Source: Psychrobacter immobilis (lineage in GTDB: Bacteria > Pseudomonadota > Gammaproteobacteria > Pseudomonadales > Moraxellaceae). Taken from it: a DNA stretch of 64,000 nucleotides. A model generated the notes under the pieces. The model was not told the origin of the DNA. It worked only from the letters and a program-made list of their open reading frames with translations, and searched no databases. Positions within the stretch are counted from its first letter, which is position 1. Each line of letters starts with the position of its first letter. The position numbers were made by a program, and so were the translations under genes. Positions 10,601 through 19,708 of this stretch are shown here, piece by piece. The stretch lies in the NCBI GenBank assembly GCA_904846145.1, contig CAJGZL010000001.1:1922001-1986000 (forward strand), written 5' to 3'.

Positions 10601-11797
10601 ATGAGTAATAATACTGATTTACCATCAACTGAGAGCGCTGTTATTACTAACGCTGTCGTTGACGACAATAGCACAAGTCGACTTAAAGAAGCTGGCTTGA
10701 AGAGCACAACGACCGATACTGATGTAGCGGACGTTAATGGTAGCGAAGCTGCTGCTGCAAATGTCATAGATACTAATGGCACTGATAATACCGCAAACGA
10801 TAGTGCTATCGAAGAGTTTTTTGCCACAACTAATACGGCTCAAAGCGCTGATAAGCGTCAAGATAACACTATTAATAGTGATAGCTTTAAGACAGGATAC
10901 GTCGCGATTGTTGGTCGCCCTAATGTGGGTAAGTCAACTCTGATGAATCATATGCTAGGTCAAAAGCTCTCTATCACCTCACGCAAACCGCAAACCACCC
11001 GCCATCGTATTCATGGCATTCTATCGAACCATGAGATGCAGGCGGTGTTTGTTGATACGCCAGGTATTCACCGTAACGAAGTACGAGCTATTAATGAGCG
11101 CATGAATAAGGCGGCAACCTCAGCCTTAGTCGATGTTGATCTAGTGCTATTTGTGGTGGATTCAGATCAGTGGCGCGATGATGATTTATTGGTATTACAA
11201 AAGCTTGGTGACACTAATCTTACCGTTGTATTGGTTATTAATAAAGCAGATACCTTAAAAGACAAAGGCACATTACTACCTTTGATTGAGACCTTTAGTG
11301 ATAGCTTTGACTTTGCTGATATCGTCCCTGTTTCTGCTCTTAGAAATCAAAACCTTGATCGTTTGCAGGAAGTCATTGCCTCGCATTTACCTATTGCCGA
11401 TCCTATCTATGACACCGAACAAATCACTGATCGCTCAGAGCGCTTCTTAGCCAGCGAGATTATTCGCGAAAAGATTATGCGTAGCGCAGGGGACGAAGTG
11501 CCTTATGATTTGACCGTACAAATTGACGGTTTTAAAGATGAACCTGCGCATACCGACCCAAAAACAGGGCGTCCGCGTAAAGCTTGTACCTTTATCGATG
11601 CCACTATCTATGTCGAGCGTAATGGACAAAAAGCCATTATTATTGGTGACAAAGGTCAGCGTATCAAGCAAGTAGGCATTGATGCACGCAAAGATATAGA
11701 ACAGCTGCTTGATAAAAAAATTATGCTAACGCTATGGGTCAAAGTCAAACGAGGCTGGTCTGATGACGAGCGTGCGCTGACTAGCTTAGGGTATTGA
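10601..11797 (+). CDS. era: GTPase Era with ~95-residue acidic N-terminal extension
   Basis: Era binds GTP and the 3' end of 16S rRNA and is needed for 30S assembly. G motifs are clear: GRPNVGKST (G1, about residues 104-112), TTRHRIHGI (G2), DTPG (G3), NKAD (G4). A C-terminal KH domain contains IIIGDKGQRIKQVGIDAR. E. coli Era is 301 residues; here 398, because about 95 Asn/Asp/Thr/Ala-rich residues precede the GTPase fold. There is no in-frame ATG between codon 1 and the G1 region, so the extension is either real or translation begins at an unlisted GTG/TTG. It looks disordered. Confidence 0.94.
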   Translation: MSNNTDLPSTESAVITNAVVDDNSTSRLKEAGLKSTTTDTDVADVNGSEAAAANVIDTNGTDNTANDSAIEEFFATTNTAQSADKRQDNTINSDSFKTGYVAIVGRPNVGKSTLMNHMLGQKLSITSRKPQTTRHRIHGILSNHEMQAVFVDTPGIHRNEVRAINERMNKAATSALVDVDLVLFVVDSDQWRDDDLLVLQKLGDTNLTVVLVINKADTLKDKGTLLPLIETFSDSFDFADIVPVSALRNQNLDRLQEVIASHLPIADPIYDTEQITDRSERFLASEIIREKIMRSAGDEVPYDLTVQIDGFKDEPAHTDPKTGRPRKACTFIDATIYVERNGQKAIIIGDKGQRIKQVGIDARKDIEQLLDKKIMLTLWVKVKRGWSDDERALTSLGY

Positions 11798-11898
11798 GCA
11801 GATTTCAACACGGCCTAAGCTGATGCACTGAGTAGTCTAGCTTATTGATAGCTAAGTTTTGCTGAGATAAATAATAGAATAAATAAGGGGGTTAGGCC

Positions 11899-12735
11899 AT
11901 GCGTAATGAAGCGTTAAATGGTTACTTATTGCATCAGCGCCCTTATCAAGAAAAACGTGCGTTATATTATTTATTTTCAGAGCACTTAGGTATTGTGCAT
12001 GGCATAGGCAAAAAAGGCGCGCCGTTGTTTGAGCCGTTGCAACTATTTGCAACGGGTAAGCGCGACCTAAAAACCTTTAGCCAAATCACTATTAGCCCTA
12101 TCGAGGTCAGTCAGCTAGATAAGGGTCTAAGCAGCGATATTTCAAACAACAATACTCAAGCGGCCAGTAGCACGCCTCAAGTATTGACTCCTCAGCCGCA
12201 GCGCTATCAGCAGATTACGGGTCAACAGCAATATGCGGCTCTCTACTTGAATGAGATATTATTAAAACTCCTGCCCGTAGAAGACCCAGCCCCTGCGTTG
12301 TGGCATCACTATCAGCATAGTCTGTTAACCCTTAAACAGTCGCTAAGTGCTGATGAACTACGTCTATGCTTACGTCAATTTGAACAGAATTTGTTTCAAG
12401 AGCTGGGTTTTGCTTTGAATTTAACTCAAGATAGTATGCTAGATAATATCGAGGCTGATAACGATTATAGGTTTTTACCAGACATCGGCTTAATGCCTAT
12501 TATTCAGCACCCTGATATCCAATATAATGATATCCAAAATATGGATCAAGTGGAAAACACTAATTTGCAAGCAGTATTCAAGGGTAGTGAAATCCTTGCG
12601 ATGGAGCATTCTGGTATTACTATAGAGACGCTTAATTCTTGGTCAAGACTATATAAACACCTTATCGATCATCTTTTAGACTATCAACCTCTGCAAAGTC
12701 GATTATTGTGGCAGCAACAACAGCGTTATCAATAA
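11899..12735 (+). CDS. recO: DNA repair protein RecO
   Basis: RecO works with RecR and RecF to load RecA on SSB-coated single strands. The 278-residue product begins LNGYLLHQRPYQEKRALYYLFSEHLG and continues IVHGIGKKGAPLFEPLQLF, the N-terminal OB-fold pattern of RecO. The middle (about 75-105) is Gln/Ser-rich and variable. The alpha-helical C-terminal domain is recognisable (LRQFEQNLFQELGFAL). No cysteine zinc cluster is visible, as in other gammaproteobacterial RecO. It is the last gene of the rnc-era-recO string. pdxJ, often next, is absent; a convergent pilin gene lies there instead. Confidence 0.93.
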   Translation: MRNEALNGYLLHQRPYQEKRALYYLFSEHLGIVHGIGKKGAPLFEPLQLFATGKRDLKTFSQITISPIEVSQLDKGLSSDISNNNTQAASSTPQVLTPQPQRYQQITGQQQYAALYLNEILLKLLPVEDPAPALWHHYQHSLLTLKQSLSADELRLCLRQFEQNLFQELGFALNLTQDSMLDNIEADNDYRFLPDIGLMPIIQHPDIQYNDIQNMDQVENTNLQAVFKGSEILAMEHSGITIETLNSWSRLYKHLIDHLLDYQPLQSRLLWQQQQRYQ

Positions 12736-12810
12736 GTTTTTTTAGGCTTAGAACAAGTGCATTGCTTTAATTATACTAACGTTAGTAGATATCTGTATTT
12801 TAATCATGCT

Positions 12811-13470
12811 TTAATCGCAGTCAGTAGGGTGGCTGCTATTTGGTTTGTACCTAATAATACCAATATTATTAAAAGAGACTTGATATTTATTAGTGTTATA
12901 GCTTGTGTTTGGGCAGTACTTAATATGACCAAAGTGCCCACGAGGTGTACCTGTATCGCCAAAAAACTTAATGTGATGACGTCCAGCAGAAGCACGTAAA
13001 TGTAGTGTGGCATACTTAGGATCTAGTCGTTGCACAGTCAGCAATAAATCAACGCCTGCATCGAAACTTTTATTATCGTTGTTGTCTGCAAACAACAACA
13101 AGGCTGAGTTGCTATTCTTATTGCAGGTACTATTATCATCAGAGAGGCAGACTATCAAATTTTGACGATGAATCAAGCTCTCGGCTTTAGCGATAGATAA
13201 GGTGTTTGAAATATCATAGCGAATGCGTTTGGCTTCTGTGGCTGCCAGCTGAGTCAGCACATAGGGTGTAGCGACAGTAATAATAATAGCTATGATAGCT
13301 ATCGTTATAATCAACTCTATTAAAGTAAAAGCTTTTTGTTGTTTTAACTTAAGCGAACAGCTAACGCCATGATGATTTGTAATCAAGATATCGATACCAA
13401 CGCCAGTATTAGTAAATTTATGATAGCGATATGCCGAAGTAGCAGCAGGGGGCTGAGTTAACTGATTCAT
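12811..13470 (-). CDS. FimT/GspH-like pseudopilin
   Basis: The 219-residue product has a type IV prepilin N-terminal helix, KAFTLIELIITIAIIAII (about residues 46-63), followed by a variable beta-rich region with cysteines near the C-terminus, as in FimT/GspH minor pilins. These are processed by PilD and incorporated into type IV pili. Two points are odd. The residue before the cleavage site is Ala, whereas Gly is the norm, and the leader is about 46 residues instead of 6-15. A GGGAGA ribosome binding site before the ATG at 13470 supports the long leader. No other pilus gene is nearby. Confidence 0.82.
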   Translation of the reverse strand: MNQLTQPPAATSAYRYHKFTNTGVGIDILITNHHGVSCSLKLKQQKAFTLIELIITIAIIAIIITVATPYVLTQLAATEAKRIRYDISNTLSIAKAESLIHRQNLIVCLSDDNSTCNKNSNSALLLFADNNDNKSFDAGVDLLLTVQRLDPKYATLHLRASAGRHHIKFFGDTGTPRGHFGHIKYCPNTSYNTNKYQVSFNNIGIIRYKPNSSHPTDCD

Positions 13471-13978
13471 CGTTGTCTCCCACTTGTAAGCCTATCTGAT
13501 ATATCATTTACTATTGATTGATCCCTAAAACTGTAATTATCAATACTTGTAACTATCAATACATACTCTAAATAAAAATACATTTGATAATATGAATATA
13601 TACCTAATATAGTTCAAATGTCAAAAAATGTTTCATTTAGTGAGTAAAAGTTTTTATAATAGAGAAAAAAAACTACATGTATTAAAATGCAGTAAGTAAT
13701 CAAAAACATAGTAAAATTTTTGTTACGAATGAGATGGTACATATTCGGAAAAATCTTTATTTGTGTTTGTTATCAGTAATATACAGCTGCTATTGTGTTT
13801 TTCTTACAACACAATAGTGTAATAATGTGTAGCTCCTTGACGAAAAAAGTTGTAAAGTGTATTGATTGTCGCTAAGCTACTCCGTAATTAGTTTTGTTGT
13901 GTAGTAATGTGCTGAAAAAGTCTTTTTAAAGATTGGCTTAGATAGCATATTAATTAAATTATCCTTTGGGGGAAGTCC
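13471..13978. other. long AT-rich intergenic region upstream of ompA
   Basis: This 508-bp non-coding stretch holds the promoters for the pilin gene (minus) and ompA (plus). A possible ompA promoter is TTGACG at 13837-13842 with TATTGA at 13860-13865, spacing 17. That would give an untranslated leader of roughly 100 nt, and long leaders on outer-membrane protein mRNAs are often sRNA targets. GGGGGAAG upstream of the ATG is a strong ribosome binding site. A perfect inverted repeat lies at 13790-13817. I see no credible ORF. Confidence 0.55.
13790..13817. promoter_or_regulatory. perfect 10-bp inverted repeat (possible operator)
   Basis: CTATTGTGTT and its exact complement AACACAATAG are separated by 8 nt, about 20 bp upstream of the candidate ompA -35 element. 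No T run follows, so it is not a typical terminator. A regulator site or RNA hairpin are both possible. Confidence 0.45.
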
Positions 13979-15148
13979 ATGAAATTGAATAAAATTGCTT
14001 TAGCACTGTTCGCTGTAACAGCTGCTCCACTAGCGGCTAACGCTGGTGTTACTATTAGTCCAGTATTGTTAGGTTATCACTACAGCGAAGGCGCTGAAGA
14101 TGAGCAAAGTGATCAACTTGGCTATTACAAAGAAGACGGCCTTTACACTGGTGCGGCACTAGGTATCGAGCTTACTCCTTCTACTCAGTTTCAAGTAGAG
14201 TACGGTGTATCAAACAACGACGCTACTCGTGCAGACGGTGTAGATGGTTTTGATGGTGAACAAGAAATGATCTCTGGTAACTTCTTGATCGGTACTGAGC
14301 AGTTCACTGGCTATACAGACAGCTCATTCAAGCCATACGTTTTAGTTGGTGCTGGTCGCTCAAAACTTGAGTTTGAAAACAGTGCTGGTAATCAAGTATC
14401 AGAAAGTACTGATACTATCGGTAACCTAGGTCTAGGTGCTATGTATCGTATCAATGACGCTTTAAGCCTACGTGGTGAAGCTCGTGCGATTCACAACTTT
14501 GATGAAAACTGGTGGGAAGGTATGGCTCTAGCTGGTCTAGAAGTTGTACTTGGCGGTCATTTGGCTCCTACAGTAGCAGTTCCACCACAATTAGAACCTA
14601 CTTTAGTACCAGTAGTAGAGACTCCAGTAGTCTTTGTTACTCCTGATGTTGATTCTGATGGTGATGGCGTATTTGATAGCGTTGATCAGTGCCCAGGCAC
14701 GCCAATGAACTTGGTAGTTGATGCTCGTGGTTGTGAAGTAGACGTAGTTGTTAGCGATGAGCTAAAAATGGAATTACGTGTATTCTTTGATAACGACAAA
14801 TCAAACATCAAAGCACAGTACCAGTCAGAAATCGCTAAAGTTGCTGAAAAAATGCGTGAGTATCCAAATGCTGGCGCTCGCGTAGAAGGTCATGCTTCTA
14901 AAACTGGCCCATCAGCACGTTATAACCAACGTTTGTCTGAAGCTCGTGCTGTAGCCGTTAAATCTATGTTGACTAATGAATTCGGTATTGCACCAAACCG
15001 TGTATCAACTGTTGGCTATGGTTATGATCAACCAATCGCTTCAAATGACACTGAAGAAGGTCGTGCTATGAACCGTCGTGTTTATGCCATCATCACTGGT
15101 GACAAATCCATGACTGTTAATCAAACTAAAGATATGGTAATTAACTAA
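13979..15148 (+). CDS. ompA: OmpA family outer membrane porin
   Basis: The 389-residue precursor has a clear Sec signal (MKLNKIALALFAVTAAPLAANA, residues 1-22 in pieces) and an eight-stranded beta-barrel region to about residue 195. A Pro/Val-rich hinge follows, then a thrombospondin type-3 calcium-like repeat DSDGDGVFDSVDQCPGTP (about 225-242). The C-terminal OmpA domain (about 265-380) includes YNQRLSEARAVAV and MNRRV, the segments that bind diaminopimelate in peptidoglycan. This layout matches Acinetobacter/Psychrobacter OmpA. The gene uses a restricted codon set, as expected for high expression, and ends at a terminator. Confidence 0.94.
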   Translation: MKLNKIALALFAVTAAPLAANAGVTISPVLLGYHYSEGAEDEQSDQLGYYKEDGLYTGAALGIELTPSTQFQVEYGVSNNDATRADGVDGFDGEQEMISGNFLIGTEQFTGYTDSSFKPYVLVGAGRSKLEFENSAGNQVSESTDTIGNLGLGAMYRINDALSLRGEARAIHNFDENWWEGMALAGLEVVLGGHLAPTVAVPPQLEPTLVPVVETPVVFVTPDVDSDGDGVFDSVDQCPGTPMNLVVDARGCEVDVVVSDELKMELRVFFDNDKSNIKAQYQSEIAKVAEKMREYPNAGARVEGHASKTGPSARYNQRLSEARAVAVKSMLTNEFGIAPNRVSTVGYGYDQPIASNDTEEGRAMNRRVYAIITGDKSMTVNQTKDMVIN

Positions 15149-15193
15149 GATTATTCTTATTGAAAGCTACTATTAATAGTTAAGTGTTAGAAG

Positions 15194-15221
15194 AAAAAGT
15201 CACCTGTAGGGTGGCTTTTTT
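15194..15221 (+). terminator. intrinsic terminator of ompA
   Basis: AAAAAGTCACC pairs with GGTGGCTTTTT (one G-U) across a short loop, followed by T residues. Confidence 0.85.
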
Positions 15222-15306
15222 GTTGCCTGTTTTTATTATTCATATATTGAGATGACTTATAAATACTTATAAAGACAAGTTAAATTATAAATTTGACAAT
15301 GAATAA

Positions 15307-15315
15307 TGTTATACT
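15307..15315 (+). promoter_or_regulatory. extended -10 promoter upstream of typA
   Basis: TGTTATACT (-10 TATACT at 15310-15315 preceded by TG) lies 76 bp before the typA start. The nearby TTGACA at 15293-15298 is only 11 bp away and so is too close to act as its -35. Confidence 0.5.
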
Positions 15316-15391
15316 AGCCGCCCAAACACTTTGTGCATTGACATAGTGTCTACTGATATCACATTTTATTAAGACAAAACGAGCATTTCAT

Positions 15392-17239
15392 ATGGCGAAC
15401 GACATCAAACATTTGCGTAATATTGCAATTATTGCCCACGTTGATCACGGTAAAACTACTTTGGTTGATAAACTATTACATCAGTCAGGCACCTTTGGTG
15501 ATCGAGCCAATATCGCCGAACGCGCGATGGATTCTGGTGACATTGAGCAAGAACGTGGTATTACCATCTTGGCTAAAAATACAGCTATCAAATGGACAGA
15601 TAAGTCTGACGACACTGAATATCGTATCAATATTGTAGATACTCCAGGTCACGCCGATTTTGGTGGTGAAGTTGAGCGCGTTATGTCTATGGTTGATTGC
15701 GTACTTTTAGTCGTTGACGCTGTTGATGGCCCTATGCCTCAAACTAGATTCGTCACTCAAAAAGCGTTTGAGCAGGGCTTGAAACCTATCTTAGTTATTA
15801 ACAAAATCGATCGTCCTGGTGCACGTCCTGACTGGGTCATGGATCAAATTTTTGATTTGTTCGATAATTTGGGCGCTACAGATGAGCAGTTAGATTTTCC
15901 AATTGTTTATGCTTCAGCATTGAATGGTATTGCTGGTTTAGAAGCAGATGATCTTGCTGACGACATGACTCCTTTGTTTAAGACTATTGTTGATGTGGTT
16001 CAACCACCACAAGTTGATGCAGACGCACCGTTCCGTATGCAGATATCTAGCCTTGATTACAATAGCTTCGTTGGTGTTATCGGTATCGGCCGTGTTCAAC
16101 GCGGTAGAATTAAGACTAATACGCCAGTAACGATCATCGATAAACAAGGTGAGACTCGTAATGGTCGTATTTTAAAAATCATGGGCTATCATGGTCTTGA
16201 TCGCATCGAAGTAGAAGATGCTCAAGCGGGTGATATTATTTGTATTACTGGTATCGATGCGTTGAATATCTCAGATACTATCTGTGATCCCAATCATGTT
16301 GAAGCGCTAAAACCGTTAACTGTTGATGAGCCTACTGTATCAATGAACTTTCAGGTGAACAACTCACCATTTGCAGGCCGCGAAGGTAAATTTGTGACCT
16401 CACGTAATATTCGTGAGCGTTTAGAGCGTGAGTTGATTCATAACGTAGCATTGCGTGTGCAAGATACAGAATCTCCTGATAAGTTTAAGGTATCAGGTCG
16501 TGGTGAGCTACATCTGTCAGTATTGATTGAAAATATGCGCCGTGAAGGTTTTGAAATGGGCGTATCGGGTCCAGAAGTTATCGTAAAAGAAGTTGATGGC
16601 AAGCTACAAGAGCCTTACGAAAATGTAGTCTTCGATATCGAAGATCAGCATCAAGGTAGCATCATGGAGCAGGTTGGTCTTCGCAAAGGCGAGATGACCA
16701 ATATGGAGCTCGATGGTAAAGGTCGTATGCGTATTGAAGCAACCGTTCCTGCTCGTGGTCTGATTGGCTTTCGCTCTGAGTTTTTGACACTGACTTCAGG
16801 TTCGGGCATTATGACGTCAAGCTTCTCACATTATGGACCACAGAAAATTGGTGATGTAGGTGGTCGTACTAATGGTGTATTAGTATCAATGGCTAAAGGG
16901 GTTTGCTTAGGTTTTGCTCTATTTAACCTACAAAAACGCGGTAAGCTCTTTGCTGAGCCTCAGCTTGAAGTATATGAGGGTATGATTGTGGGGCAAAATT
17001 CACGCAGTGATGATATGGCTGTGAATCCAACAACTGCTAAGCAATTAACTAACGTCCGTGCTAGTGGTACTGATGAAGCATTGACTCTAACGCCCGCTAT
17101 TAAGTTTACGCTTGAGCAAGCGCTTGAATATATTCAAGATGATGAGTTAGTTGAAGTCACGCCAAAAGCGATTCGTTTGCGTAAGCGTTACTTGACTGAG
17201 AGTGAGCGCAAGCGTCATGGTCGCAAAAAAGGCGCTTAA
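15392..17239 (+). CDS. typA: ribosome-associated GTPase TypA/BipA
   Basis: TypA is a translational GTPase that aids 50S assembly, notably in the cold and under stress. The 615-residue product carries AHVDHGKTT (G1, about 15-23), EQERGITI (G2), DTPGH (G3) and NKID (G4). EF-G-like domains III and V follow, then the TypA-specific C-terminal region with RANVxASGTDEA-like sequence (NVRASGTDEA, about 552-561) and a basic tail KRHGRKKGA. The gene stands alone between two terminators. For a cold-adapted genus this gene is of extra interest, but nothing in the sequence shows special regulation. Confidence 0.97.
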   Translation: MANDIKHLRNIAIIAHVDHGKTTLVDKLLHQSGTFGDRANIAERAMDSGDIEQERGITILAKNTAIKWTDKSDDTEYRINIVDTPGHADFGGEVERVMSMVDCVLLVVDAVDGPMPQTRFVTQKAFEQGLKPILVINKIDRPGARPDWVMDQIFDLFDNLGATDEQLDFPIVYASALNGIAGLEADDLADDMTPLFKTIVDVVQPPQVDADAPFRMQISSLDYNSFVGVIGIGRVQRGRIKTNTPVTIIDKQGETRNGRILKIMGYHGLDRIEVEDAQAGDIICITGIDALNISDTICDPNHVEALKPLTVDEPTVSMNFQVNNSPFAGREGKFVTSRNIRERLERELIHNVALRVQDTESPDKFKVSGRGELHLSVLIENMRREGFEMGVSGPEVIVKEVDGKLQEPYENVVFDIEDQHQGSIMEQVGLRKGEMTNMELDGKGRMRIEATVPARGLIGFRSEFLTLTSGSGIMTSSFSHYGPQKIGDVGGRTNGVLVSMAKGVCLGFALFNLQKRGKLFAEPQLEVYEGMIVGQNSRSDDMAVNPTTAKQLTNVRASGTDEALTLTPAIKFTLEQALEYIQDDELVEVTPKAIRLRKRYLTESERKRHGRKKGA

Positions 17240-17267
17240 TCGCTACATTTGATTGAGTTCTAACCAC

Positions 17268-17297
17268 AAAAAGGCTAACGCTATGTTAGCCTTTTTT
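17268..17297 (+). terminator. intrinsic terminator of typA
   Basis: AAAAAGGCTAAC pairs with GTTAGCCTTTTT; six T residues follow the stem. Confidence 0.9.
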
Positions 17298-17477
17298 ATG
17301 TCTGTTGATATTTTCACGCTTGATTGCTTATAGTGTTGGGAATTTAGAGCACTGCGTTTAGATAGGGATATAAATTAATTTGCCTTATATCCTTTTAAAA
17401 TCGCCTGCTGTCAGTTTTATAATGGCACAGCTACCAAAATTTCATATAATGAGTGTTTACAATAACGAGTATATGAA

Positions 17478-17915
17478 ATGAGCATGATAGATGAGTTTAA
17501 AGAGTTTGCTTTAAAAGGCAACGTGATGGACTTGGCAGTGGGTGTTATTATCGGTGGCGCTTTTGCTACGATTACCACGTCATTAGTAGAAGATATTATT
17601 ATGCCAATTGTGGCGATGATATTCGGTGGTGAGCTAAACTTCACTAATATGTTTGTTGTATTAGGAGACATACCAGAGGGCATGGTGAGAAACTACGCCA
17701 GCTTAAAGGCTGCTGGTATCCCAGTACTGGCTTACGGTAACTTTATCACCGTGCTCATTAATTTTATCATCTTAGCGTTTATTATCTTTATGATGGTCAA
17801 GTCTGTCAATCGCTTACGCCGACAGCAACCAGCCGTACCCGATGCCATAGCTGAAGAAATCGTCTTGCTGCGTGAAATTAGTGACAAGCTTGGTAAAAAT
17901 CAGCTAACTAAATAA
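17478..17915 (+). CDS. mscL: large-conductance mechanosensitive channel
   Basis: MscL opens under membrane tension to release solutes during hypo-osmotic shock. The 145-residue product has the MscL N-terminus ([23 protein letters not shown], residues 7-29 in pieces) and TM1. A periplasmic loop runs to about residue 75, TM2 ([20 protein letters not shown], about 86-105) follows, then a cytoplasmic helix with [13 protein letters not shown]. The length is typical. A weak GAG-type ribosome binding site precedes the ATG. The gene is single and ends at a strong terminator. Confidence 0.97.
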   Translation: MSMIDEFKEFALKGNVMDLAVGVIIGGAFATITTSLVEDIIMPIVAMIFGGELNFTNMFVVLGDIPEGMVRNYASLKAAGIPVLAYGNFITVLINFIILAFIIFMMVKSVNRLRRQQPAVPDAIAEEIVLLREISDKLGKNQLTK

Positions 17916-17940
17916 AACATTTTCATTATGAACCAGGTAT

Positions 17941-17971
17941 AAAAAAAGCTGATTTAATAAATCAGCTTTTT
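17941..17971 (+). terminator. intrinsic terminator of mscL
   Basis: AAAAAGCTGATTT pairs with AAATCAGCTTTTT over a 3-nt loop. A and T runs flank both arms, so it may also serve the convergent gene at 18013. Confidence 0.88.
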
Positions 17972-18012
17972 GCTTTAAAACGCTTATCATCAGCAATTAT
18001 TACTGGCAATAG

Positions 18013-18453
18013 CTATTGTGGATTTACTACCACATAGTCATTAGTATTGATAAAAATCTCTGAGGGCTGATCGACCACGATACGTACTACGTTATCGTTG
18101 ACTACTTGCGACTTATAATAGTTATCCTCAGCAACGGTGCACCCTAAGCAGCGTGACATGGCATCCCAAGGCTCTACGAATAGCTTTTGTTGTGCCTGAT
18201 CTGCGTTACCTCCTATTAATGAAAAAGGCAAGCTGACTACATATGCTGCAGTGCCAGCAATAGCCGTCACCAGTTGCAACGGCTTGCCAACAACTGTGTC
18301 CGCTACCATAGTGCCATAAGAGGGACCAAAGTCGCTCTCATCAATTTCTATGGCAGCGTTAGCAGGCTGTATTATAGCCATGACGCAACTGACACTAATA
18401 ATAGTGGTGAGAAGGTTACGCTTAATAGAGCGCAGGCTAACGTTAGTAGTCAT
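18013..18453 (-). CDS. exported protein of unknown function
   Basis: The 146-residue product has a Sec-type signal (basic MTTNVSLRSIKRN, hydrophobic core, cut probably after PANA at about residue 33). The rest contains a glycine-rich hydrophobic stretch (about 52-82, TAIAGTAAYVVSLPFSLIGG) and a pair of close cysteines in RCLGCTV. The hydrophobic stretch could be a membrane helix or a lipid-contacting segment. I do not recognise the family. It is convergent with mscL and followed downstream by its terminator. Upstream 180 bp is non-coding. Confidence 0.7.
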   Translation of the reverse strand: MTTNVSLRSIKRNLLTTIISVSCVMAIIQPANAAIEIDESDFGPSYGTMVADTVVGKPLQLVTAIAGTAAYVVSLPFSLIGGNADQAQQKLFVEPWDAMSRCLGCTVAEDNYYKSQVVNDNVVRIVVDQPSEIFINTNDYVVVNPQ

Positions 18454-18635
18454 GACAATATTCCAAGGCTTATTAAAAAAAGTAGCAAAAAACGGGTTTA
18501 GAATCTGTTGAACAGATTTTAATAGTATCTTCTATTAAAGCAAGATGAGCGCTGATAAGCAATATAAATAACATCACTACGATGACGTTACCAGTATTTA
18601 ACCGGTATTTAAATAGTATTCCGCTATTAGGAAAT

Positions 18636-19622
18636 TTATAACGGCTGACATAGTGGGCAGTAAACGCTAGCTCTACCGTTAATTTTAAGGTTCTCAAGCT
18701 CAGATTTACAGCTTGGACAACACTCGCCCTGCTTACCATAAACATTTAAGGTTTGTTGAAAATAGCCTGTCTGACCGCTAGCAACGGTAAAGTCACGCAA
18801 GGTTGAGCCGCCAAGCTCAATGGCTTTGCTTAGAATTGCCTTAACATGATCAACTAATATAACGATTTGCTTATAATTTAATTGATGAGCTGGCGTCGCT
18901 GGATGGATACCTGCCAAATAGAGACTCTCAGTGGCATAAATATTACCGACACCAACCACCACCTGCTGCTCCATAATGACTGACTTGATCGCTCGGGCAA
19001 TAGGACGTTTGGCTATCTTTTTATCTTGCATTTTATTGGTAGAGGTATCGGAAATAGCTTCACTCTTTAAGGGCTGAATATTATCGGCTGTACGTTGTAT
19101 CAAGTGATACAAATAATCAGCATCAAACTTACTTGATAAAGGCTCAGGCCCTAGATGATCCAGTAATTTAGCACTATAGTCCGCATGCCATAGCACGGCG
19201 CCAAAACGTCTTGGATCATGGTAGTGTAGTTGAGTCTGTTTGCCTGTGCTATCGTTAAAAGTGATAATAAGATGGTCATGTTTGCGCTTATCGGTATCGA
19301 TAGGATATTGTTGTAGGCTTCCTGACATTCCCAAATGCATTATCAACTGACGATGTAACGATACAGTATTTTGCTCAATTGGCTCGCTTTCTTTAATGGC
19401 ATCGTCTTTTTTACCAGTAAGCTGTGTAGTAGGTAAAAAAGTTAGGATTAAATACTTAGCACGGCGCTTAACGCTATGTAAAGCATAACCAACCAGTTCT
19501 GACAAATCGTCAGGCATTTGCCAGCGCAGTTTTGGCTGGAATACTTGTACTTTATTGACTTGCTGTCCTAATATAGGCGCAAGACTGGCTTTAGTGGTTT
19601 CAACTTCGGGTAGCTCAGGCAT
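18636..19622 (-). CDS. mutM: formamidopyrimidine-DNA glycosylase (Fpg/MutM)
   Basis: MutM excises 8-oxoguanine and other oxidised purines and cuts the abasic site by beta/delta-elimination. The N-terminus is MPELPEVETT, with Pro2 as the catalytic amine and Glu3. Lys in VKRRAKYLIL, QQVVVGVGNIYATESL in the H2TH region, and a C-terminal zinc finger (CCPSC...YCPLC, about residues 298-325) with NGRASVY before it are all present. It is 328 residues against about 270 in E. coli. The surplus lies in two polar insertions, near residues 70-95 and 190-210, and does not touch catalytic residues. Confidence 0.95.
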   Translation of the reverse strand: MPELPEVETTKASLAPILGQQVNKVQVFQPKLRWQMPDDLSELVGYALHSVKRRAKYLILTFLPTTQLTGKKDDAIKESEPIEQNTVSLHRQLIMHLGMSGSLQQYPIDTDKRKHDHLIITFNDSTGKQTQLHYHDPRRFGAVLWHADYSAKLLDHLGPEPLSSKFDADYLYHLIQRTADNIQPLKSEAISDTSTNKMQDKKIAKRPIARAIKSVIMEQQVVVGVGNIYATESLYLAGIHPATPAHQLNYKQIVILVDHVKAILSKAIELGGSTLRDFTVASGQTGYFQQTLNVYGKQGECCPSCKSELENLKINGRASVYCPLCQPL

Positions 19623-19708
19623 AATCTTAAAGCTTTATAATAGTAAAATTTAATATTGTATAGATAGAAGTAAACGGTTGATATAATAATGTCTAGCTTA
19701 TGAGCTTA

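Noticed and set aside
12757..12999. 80-codon plus-strand frame after recO
   Set aside because: It overlaps the FimT-like gene on the opposite strand, and its translation shows no domain or signal.
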